The notes under the pieces were generated by a model that worked only from the letters and a program-made list of their open reading frames with translations, was not told the DNA's origin and did no database searches. From an uncultured Ellagibacter sp. (GTDB taxonomy: Bacteria; Actinomycetota; Coriobacteriia; Coriobacteriales; Eggerthellaceae), in NCBI GenBank assembly GCA_934613165.1, contig CAKTSW010000015.1:1-12230 (forward strand): a stretch of DNA of 12,230 nt, given 5' to 3'. Both the position numbers and the translations under genes were made by a program. Numbering within the stretch: position 1 is the stretch's first letter; each line of letters opens with the position of its first letter. Shown here in pieces: positions 7,861 to 12,230 of the stretch.

Positions 7861-8646
7861 CTACTCATCCTCTATCTCGCTTACAGGCACGCATACGCGC
7901 ACCTTGTCGCCGTAAAGGGAATTGACCTCGACGTCCACGCCGTAGATGCGTCCGACGAGGTCGGCCGTGATCACGTCCTTCGGGTCGCCGTACGCCTCGA
8001 CCGTGCCGTCGTATATCACGAGCGTCTTGTCGGCGTAGAGAAACGCCTGGTCAGGCTGGTGCGTCGACTGAACAATGGAAAGCCCCTCGCGCGCGAGCTG
8101 CTTCACGCACGACAGCACGCGGACCGTGTTGCCGTAGTCGAGCGCGCTTGTGGGCTCGTCCATGACGATGGTCTTGGCATTCTGCGCGAGGGCGCGGGCG
8201 ATCAGCACGAGCTGCTGCTCGCCGCCCGAGATGTGCGTGTACATGCGGTCGGCCAAGTGCCCGATGCCGATTCTCTCGAGAGCAGCCTCGGCGCGCTCCA
8301 TTTGCGCGCGGCCCGGCGTGCCGAAGATCCCCACGTCGGACCCGGTGCTCATGAGCACCACGTCGCGCACCTTGTAGTTGTACACCGGCGCATGCGTCTG
8401 GGGGATGTAGGAAATCTCCCGCGCGCGCTCGCGCACCGAAAGCTCGCGCAGGTCCTTCCCGTTCACGCGGATCGAGCCCTCGTACCCCTTGCTCAAGCAA
8501 AGGATGCAGCGGAACAGCGTCGACTTGCCCACGCCGTTCGGCCCGAGCACGTTCACGAGCGCGCCGTCGGGGATGCTCACGTTCACGTCGCGTAGCACCT
8601 CATGGTCGCCGTACGAGAAGCTCAAGTGTTCGATGTCGATGCTCAA
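7861..8646 (-). CDS. ABC importer ATPase (FecE/BtuD type)
   Basis: Nucleotide-binding subunit of a type II importer; 261 residues. Walker A GPNGVGKST (35-43), Q-loop Gln83 in ISYIPQTHAP, signature ISGGEQQ (139-145), Walker B TIVMDEPTSALD (159-170) with Glu164, and H-loop His196 (STHQPDQ). The start is taken as TTG at 8646, overlapping the permease stop as TTGA (8646-8643), with GAGGGAG just upstream. The resulting N-terminus MSIDIEHLSFSYGDHEVL matches family starts. The frame stays open about 150 codons further upstream, but that part is antisense-like composition over the permease gene and is not part of the protein. Translation is probably coupled to the permease. ATP hydrolysis here drives uptake through the permease. 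Confidence 0.94.
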   Translation of the reverse strand: MSIDIEHLSFSYGDHEVLRDVNVSIPDGALVNVLGPNGVGKSTLFRCILCLSKGYEGSIRVNGKDLRELSVRERAREISYIPQTHAPVYNYKVRDVVLMSTGSDVGIFGTPGRAQMERAEAALERIGIGHLADRMYTHISGGEQQLVLIARALAQNAKTIVMDEPTSALDYGNTVRVLSCVKQLAREGLSIVQSTHQPDQAFLYADKTLVIYDGTVEAYGDPKDVITADLVGRIYGVDVEVNSLYGDKVRVCVPVSEIEDE

Positions 8647-9749
8647 AGCTTTCGCTCCCTCGTGATGAGATACAGGAAGAACGGCGCGCCGACGAATGCG
8701 GTCAGGATGCCGATGGGGATTTCCGAGGTTGCCACAAGGCGCGCGATGTCGTCGACGATGAGGAGGAACCCGGCGCCCATGAGCATGCTCGCCGGCATGA
8801 GCTTGCGGTAGTCGCAGCCCACGAGCATGCGGCACAAATGCGGGATGACGAGCCCCACCCAGCCGACCATGCCGGTCACCGCCACGCTCGAGGCGGTGAC
8901 GAGCGTGGCCGCCAGAAGAACGACCACGCGCATGCGCCGGGCGTTCACGCCCATCGTGGCGGCCTCGTCGTCGCCCATCGTGAGGATGTTGATGCGCCAG
9001 CGCATGGCGAAGAGCACCGCGCACCCCAAGGCCATCGGAAGCGCCACGAGCGCGACGTCCGACATCTTGGCGCTCGTAAGGCTTCCCATCAGCCAATACG
9101 TGATGGCGGGCAGCTGATCGGTCGGGTCGGCGATGAGCTTGGTGAACGAAACGCCCGCCTGGAAAAGCGAGCTCACCATGACGCCGGCGAGCACCACCAC
9201 GAGGATGCGGTTGCCCTTCGCGCGGCTCGATATGAGCAGGACCAGAAAAACGGTCGCGATGGCGACGACGAATGCCGCGACGCTCGTCGCAAACGCGCTC
9301 GCGCCCATGAGGATGGCGACGGCCGCGCCGAGGGCGGCGCCTTGGGAGGCGCCCAGGATGTCGGGCGACACGAGCGGGTTTTGGAAGGTCCCTTGGAATG
9401 CCGCGCCCGCCGCCGCCAAGCAGCAGCCGACCATGAGCGCAAGCAGAATGCGGGGCAGGCGCACGTTGAAGAAGAGCGTCTGCTGCTGGTTCGTCCAGAA
9501 CTGGTCGATGGGAAACACCTGGCCAAGCAGCATGCAGACGGCGTCGGCGGGCTCGATCGGGTACTTGCCGAGCAGAAGCGACACCGCCGTCGCCACGACG
9601 ACGATCGCGATGAGCGCCACGATGACGATATCGTCGCGAGCGCGCGAGCTTATGGCGCGCCGACCGCGCGCTTCGGGGGTCTTAGAGCACGTCGGCTCGC
9701 AAGCCGGGTCCGCACCGCGACGTTGCGCACGCTTCCCCATCGGTCCCAT
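8643..9749 (-). CDS. ABC importer permease, FecCD family
   Basis: Polytopic membrane subunit of the metal-chelate importer; 368 residues, with the many hydrophobic helices expected for FecCD/BtuC (roughly from residue 41 to 362). Family motifs: VRLPRILLALMVG (96-108), GAAFQGTFQNPLVSPDILGA (115-134), GWVGLVIPHLCRMLVG (296-311) and EIPIGILTAFVGAPFFLYL (343-361). The first 40 residues are hydrophilic and Arg-rich, facing the cytosol by the positive-inside rule. Two ATGs compete: 9749, with GAGG nine bases upstream, and 9740, with AAAGGA eleven bases upstream. A TTG-initiated extension to 9809 is unlikely. It is the first gene of the operon, ahead of the ATPase, which it overlaps by four bases. 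Upstream lies the structured 195-bp region. Confidence 0.94.
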   Translation of the reverse strand: MGPMGKRAQRRGADPACEPTCSKTPEARGRRAISSRARDDIVIVALIAIVVVATAVSLLLGKYPIEPADAVCMLLGQVFPIDQFWTNQQQTLFFNVRLPRILLALMVGCCLAAAGAAFQGTFQNPLVSPDILGASQGAALGAAVAILMGASAFATSVAAFVVAIATVFLVLLISSRAKGNRILVVVLAGVMVSSLFQAGVSFTKLIADPTDQLPAITYWLMGSLTSAKMSDVALVALPMALGCAVLFAMRWRINILTMGDDEAATMGVNARRMRVVVLLAATLVTASSVAVTGMVGWVGLVIPHLCRMLVGCDYRKLMPASMLMGAGFLLIVDDIARLVATSEIPIGILTAFVGAPFFLYLITRERKL

Positions 9750-9944
9750 CGTCCTTTCCCTCGAGATGGCGTTACTGCGAAATGTAGCGAAAGCGCGAAA
9801 ATAACGCAACCGCGAATATACCGAAATGAGGACTGTTAAAGAAAGCGACGTTCCCGTAATCCCAGGTAGTCGCTCTAGTTTGGTTGAGCGGACTATTCTA
9901 ACTGTAGGCTATTCTATTTTGGCGATAAATAGCCCCACCACCCA
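9750..9944. promoter_or_regulatory. AT-richer regulatory region between menF and the importer operon
   Basis: This gap is clearly lower in GC than all coding sequence around it. It holds a direct repeat, GACTATTCTA (9891-9900) and GGCTATTCTA (9907-9916), sixteen bases apart. On the minus strand both copies read TAGAAT, a good -10 hexamer. It also holds three inverted repeats: AGCGAC/GTCGCT (9844-9849, 9869-9874); TAGTCGCTC/GAGCGGACTA (9867-9875, 9886-9895, one bulge); and GGCTATT/AATAGCC (9907-9913, 9928-9934). The first two share bases and cannot form together. The region probably contains the importer promoter and its control sites. No gene is visible in it. Confidence 0.5.
9815..9820 (-). 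promoter_or_regulatory. Candidate -10 box of the importer operon
   Basis: TATATT on the minus strand differs from TATAAT at one position and lies 65 bp before the permease ATG at 9749. No convincing -35 is seen. The two TAGAAT hexamers at 9895-9900 and 9911-9916 are competing candidates, so the start site is unresolved. Confidence 0.3.
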
Positions 9945-11192
9945 TCACTCTCCGAACGCGGAAAGAATGGTCTTCAGCTTCATGTCGATCTCGTCGAACT
10001 CGTCGTCGGCGACGCTCCCCTCGACGATACCGCAGCCTGCGTACACCCAGCCGCCCTCGCCATCGAACACGCCGGTGCGCAGCCCCACCGAAAACGCACC
10101 GTCGCCATCGCCGTCGATATACCCGCACGCGCCCGCGAAGAACCCGCGGTTGTAGCCCTCGATCTGGCGGATGAGCATCTTCGCCTCGCCCACGGGGGTT
10201 CCCGCCACGGCGGGCGTCGGGTGCAAGTCGCCCACGATTTCCGGCAGCTCGACCCCTTCGAGTACCTTCGCGCTGACCGGGGTATGCAAATGCTGGACGT
10301 GGCGCAGCGGCAGGATCTGCGGCGCCTTCGGGATGTCGACGTCGTGGCAAATACGCCCGAGGACCTCGCGCATGAAATGGACCACGTGCTCGTGCTCGGC
10401 TCGGTTCTTCCCGTCGGCCATGAGCCCCTCCGCAAGCCGCTTCGCCTCGGCGGCGTCGCTTCCCGCCGGGCACGTTCCCGCCAGGCACATGCTCTCCACA
10501 AGCTGCCCGCGCTTTCGCACAAGAAGCTCCGGCGTGCAGCCGCAGAAGAACACGTCGGCGTAGCGGTACATGACGACCGTGCCGCGCGCCGAGCCGTCGA
10601 TCAAGTTCACGAGCAGGTCCTTCGACGAGAACGGGTGCGCCGCGCGAAGCCTCTGCCGGCGGGACAGCACCACCTTTTCCACCCGACCGCCGCGGATCGC
10701 CGAAAGCGCGCTTCCAACCTCGCGGCGCCATTCCTCGCGGGAATCGGTTTCAAGGGTGAAGGGGATAGCTTCCCGCACGCGGGCCTGCGCCGAGGCCGCC
10801 TGGCGCGCGAAGCGGGCGATGCGCCCCGGGTACACCGCCGACAGGCTGTTCACCTGGAGCATACGACCGCGCTCGTTCTCGATGAGCACCACCTCGGGCA
10901 GCATGAAGCGAAGGCGGGGGAACGCCTCGAACAGTTCGTCGGTGGGTTTGGGGTTCTCGGCGTCGAAGCGGTTGAACGAGAAGAACACCGGCGGCTGCGC
11001 AACGGACCCCTCGAGCTCGTATTCGACCCCTTCCATCCCCGAAAACGCGATGCAGCGCCCAAGGCCCAGATACCGGCACGCGCGCTGCTTGTCGTAGTAC
11101 ACGAACTGGTCGGTGAACCCCTTTTGCAGCGAGCAGAACGCGTCGACGATGTCGGCGTCGATGGGCTGGGAATACGTGTAGATGCGCGTCAT
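9945..11192 (-). CDS. menF: MenF, isochorismate synthase
   Basis: Chorismate-utilising enzyme that converts chorismate to isochorismate, the entry to menaquinone synthesis; cytosolic and Mg2+-dependent. The 415-residue protein has a variable N-terminal half and the chorismate-binding domain in the second half: VEKVVLSR (171-178), with Lys173 matching the catalytic lysine of the family; FFCGCTPELLV (215-225); CLAGTCPAG (236-244); KNRAEHEHVVHFM (262-274), with the Glu cluster that binds Mg2+; LHPTPAVAGTP (323-333); RGFFAGACGYI (349-359); and GCGIVEGS (386-393). The EHEHVV pattern resembles EntC/DhbC-type synthases, but neighbouring menD, menH, menB and menE argue for MenF. The ATG at 11192 is chosen over a frame extension to 11249 because AAAGG lies seven bases before it and the extension would overlap the candidate -10 box. 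Confidence 0.93.
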   Translation of the reverse strand: MTRIYTYSQPIDADIVDAFCSLQKGFTDQFVYYDKQRACRYLGLGRCIAFSGMEGVEYELEGSVAQPPVFFSFNRFDAENPKPTDELFEAFPRLRFMLPEVVLIENERGRMLQVNSLSAVYPGRIARFARQAASAQARVREAIPFTLETDSREEWRREVGSALSAIRGGRVEKVVLSRRQRLRAAHPFSSKDLLVNLIDGSARGTVVMYRYADVFFCGCTPELLVRKRGQLVESMCLAGTCPAGSDAAEAKRLAEGLMADGKNRAEHEHVVHFMREVLGRICHDVDIPKAPQILPLRHVQHLHTPVSAKVLEGVELPEIVGDLHPTPAVAGTPVGEAKMLIRQIEGYNRGFFAGACGYIDGDGDGAFSVGLRTGVFDGEGGWVYAGCGIVEGSVADDEFDEIDMKLKTILSAFGE

Positions 11193-11247
11193 GAGGATGC
11201 CTTTCGGAAACGTCTTGGGAGGCGGTTTCGTCTCGATTGCCCGACCC

Positions 11248-11253
11248 ATTATA
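11248..11253 (-). promoter_or_regulatory. Candidate promoter of menF (-10 TATAAT)
   Basis: A perfect TATAAT on the minus strand lies 55 bp before the menF ATG, predicting a start near 11241 and a leader of about 50 nt. The -35 position is not TTGACA-like. It supports the 11192 start and an independent menF transcript. Confidence 0.5.
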
Positions 11254-11284
11254 AGGACTTCGCCCCCGCGTGCACGGCCGCAAG

Positions 11285-11310
11285 GGGGAAGGCGGCGAAA
11301 ACCCTTCCCC
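11285..11310. repeat. 8-bp perfect inverted repeat GGGGAAGG-N10-CCTTCCCC
   Basis: GGGGAAGG (11285-11292) and CCTTCCCC (11303-11310) are exact complements around ten bases. No T-run follows on either strand, so it is not a standard terminator. It lies upstream of both divergent genes, just behind the menF -10 candidate, and could be a protein-binding site or a structured RNA stem. Confidence 0.5.
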
Positions 11311-11384
11311 GCATGCAGACGGCTCGCCGGCGCGGCAGGTTATTCGCCCGATGCCGCAACGCCCATGCAAATCGCGTTTTCGCG

Positions 11385-11399
11385 AATTGAGTGACAATT
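11385..11399. promoter_or_regulatory. Dyad AATTG-N5-CAATT, possible operator
   Basis: A 15-bp symmetric site in the AT-richer part of the divergent region, about 100 bp before the fhaA-like gene. Its size and half-site spacing suit a dimeric helix-turn-helix regulator. No second copy was noticed in the window, so this is only a candidate. Confidence 0.25.
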
Positions 11400-11490
11400 A
11401 AGTAAAGGGTGCGACTCCCCCTGCGCGAATGTGGCAAGATGAAGTATTACGGAATACCATATCGGCTCTTTTTCGCCGAATAGGATACAT

Positions 11491-11497
11491 AAAGGAG
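11491..11497 (+). promoter_or_regulatory. Ribosome-binding site fixing the fhaA-like start
   Basis: AAAGGAG lies five bases before the ATG at 11503. It decides this start over the frame that begins further upstream at 11429, which reads through the site in another frame. Confidence 0.8.
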
Positions 11498-11502
11498 ATG
11501 CG

Positions 11503-12230
11503 ATGGGCTTCTTGTCCAAGTTCGAAGGCAAAATGGAAGACACGTTCGAAGGAGCCGCCGACAAGATGGCGGGCGCTCCGCTGTCCCCCGTGCAGATTGC
11601 CAAGAAGGCCGAGAAGCAGATGCGTCGCAATAAGATGGTCGGCGCAGGGAAGCAGTACGCGCCCACGCTCTACACGGTGCTCGTGAACGCCGACGACGAC
11701 GAGCGGTTGTTCGGCTACTACCCCACGCTCGCGGGAGAAACCGAGACCTACCTTTCCGCGAAGGCGGCCGAGGAGGGGCTCATCATGGACGGTCAGCCGC
11801 TCGTGCGCTTCATCGTCGACGAGGGGCTTCGCCATGGCAAGTTCGACGTGGTCGCCGAACCGGTCGCAGCCCCGCTCATCGCCCAGCTGCGCGCCGAGGA
11901 GATGCAACGCTACGGCATCGCCGGCGCACCGGCCGCCCAGGCGGGCTATGCACGCGGCGGACGGGCGCCCCAGCAGCAGGGCCGCCAAAACCCCTACGCG
12001 CAGCCGGCCCCGCAAAGCGCCGCCCCCTACGACGAGTACGGCTACGACCAGCCCTATGAAGAGCAACCCTACGATGACGGGTACGACGAGGGCTACGGCT
12101 ACGACGGCAACGACGGTTACGGCTACGACGACTTCGGGGGCTACGACGACGACCAGCCCTTCAACGCCGCACCCGCCGCGCAAGGCCAGCCGCAGCAGCA
12201 GCGTCAGCCGCGCGCGAACACGTTCGCCCC
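11503..12230 (+). CDS. FhaA-like protein, DUF3662 N-terminal domain (cut by window end)
   Basis: The first 242 codons are present and no stop is reached. Residues 1-135 match the actinobacterial FhaA N-terminal domain (DUF3662): MGFLSKFEGKMEDTFEGA at the start, then LSPVQIAKKAEKQM, YAPTLYTVLVNADD (52-65), and a segment containing VRFIVDEGLRHGKFDVVAEP (101-120). Such proteins end in a forkhead-associated domain that binds phosphothreonine, usually act with Ser/Thr kinases and cell-wall or division proteins, and sit near pknB, rodA and pbpA. That domain would lie beyond the window. From about 140 the chain is a low-complexity Ala/Pro/Gln linker, then a Tyr/Asp/Gly-rich stretch (176-214, 11 tyrosines), then Gln-rich again. 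No signal peptide is seen. The FHA domain itself is inferred. It is divergent from menF. Confidence 0.82.
   Translation, partial: MGFLSKFEGKMEDTFEGAADKMAGAPLSPVQIAKKAEKQMRRNKMVGAGKQYAPTLYTVLVNADDDERLFGYYPTLAGETETYLSAKAAEEGLIMDGQPLVRFIVDEGLRHGKFDVVAEPVAAPLIAQLRAEEMQRYGIAGAPAAQAGYARGGRAPQQQGRQNPYAQPAPQSAAPYDEYGYDQPYEEQPYDDGYDEGYGYDGNDGYGYDDFGGYDDDQPFNAAPAAQGQPQQQRQPRANTFA

Larger units (their letters stand above)
11193..11502. other. 310-bp divergent intergenic region, menF / fhaA-like gene
   Basis: There is no gene I can support here; short frames have shadow-like composition. It holds the menF promoter candidate and several inverted repeats: GGGGAAGG/CCTTCCCC, GCGGCA (11332-11337)/TGCCGC (11352-11357), TCGCG-TTTT-CGCGA (11372-11385), AATTG/CAATT, and TCGGC (11462-11466)/GCCGA (11475-11479) in the presumed leader of the fhaA-like gene. 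The right third is AT-richer than the left, as expected for the promoter of the plus-strand gene, but no -35/-10 pair there is convincing. Confidence 0.5.

Noticed and set aside
8647..9096. N-terminal extension of the ATPase frame over the permease gene
   Set aside because: The extension has no ABC features and overlaps the permease coding region in another frame; the family N-terminus begins at 8646.
9860..9934. tRNA-like segment with a GCTC-N10-GAGC arm and CTA in a following loop
   Set aside because: The anticodon stem does not pair, there is no T-arm with GTTCGA, and no acceptor stem is seen; the arm belongs to the hairpin described in the regulatory region.
9750..9944. Cobalamin riboswitch upstream of the importer
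   Set aside because: No B12-box-like conserved element was recognised, and the region is short and AT-rich; only local hairpins are visible.
11367..11374. GCAAATCG, shared with the arms of the menH/nfo palindrome
   Set aside because: An 8-base match on either strand of 12 kb is not unusual, and the flanking bases and spacing differ.
11398..12183. A 261-codon minus-strand frame with Val-rich, membrane-like stretches
   Set aside because: The hydrophobic runs are the complement of the Tyr/Asp/Gly codon repeats in the fhaA-like linker. The plus-strand frame has a good RBS and a known domain.

Overview
The window is GC-rich and densely coded, with short Shine-Dalgarno sites of the type GAAAGGA(CG) or AAGGAGG. 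Gene content is a classical (Men) menaquinone pathway, an Fe/metal-chelate ABC transporter and an FhaA-type (DUF3662/FHA) protein. Together these suggest a high-GC anaerobic actinobacterium, most likely a gut Coriobacteriia/Eggerthellaceae relative. That assignment is inferred from gene content and codon use; no marker gene is present.

Layout from left to right. A menaquinone block on the minus strand holds menE (C-terminal part cut by the window start), menB and menH. A divergent intergenic region follows, containing a striking 167-bp imperfect palindrome whose two arms each carry a TAAAAT -10-like box, one facing menH and one facing nfo. Next is nfo (endonuclease IV, plus strand), which converges on menD (minus strand). 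A THEP1-like P-loop NTPase (plus strand) has its own TATAAT box. It converges on a three-gene ABC importer on the minus strand (permease, ATPase, lipoprotein binding protein). Then come a 195-bp, visibly AT-richer regulatory region, menF (isochorismate synthase, minus strand), a 310-bp divergent intergenic region, and the start of an fhaA-like gene (plus strand) cut by the window end.

How the genes work together. MenF makes isochorismate from chorismate, MenD adds the succinyl unit from 2-oxoglutarate, MenH eliminates pyruvate, MenE makes the OSB-CoA thioester and MenB closes the second ring to give 1,4-dihydroxy-2-naphthoyl-CoA. MenC (OSB synthase), the DHNA-CoA thioesterase, MenA and MenG are not in the window. 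The five men genes share one strand but are split into at least three transcription units by nfo, the NTPase and the importer. The importer genes overlap or abut and form one operon; the cargo is probably an iron chelate, haem or corrinoid, with molybdate/tungstate as an alternative.

No system clearly new to science is visible. The best candidates for a second look are the 167-bp palindrome between menH and nfo, the structured region ahead of the importer operon, the association of a THEP1-like NTPase with the importer, and a good terminator-like hairpin inside the menB-menE unit.
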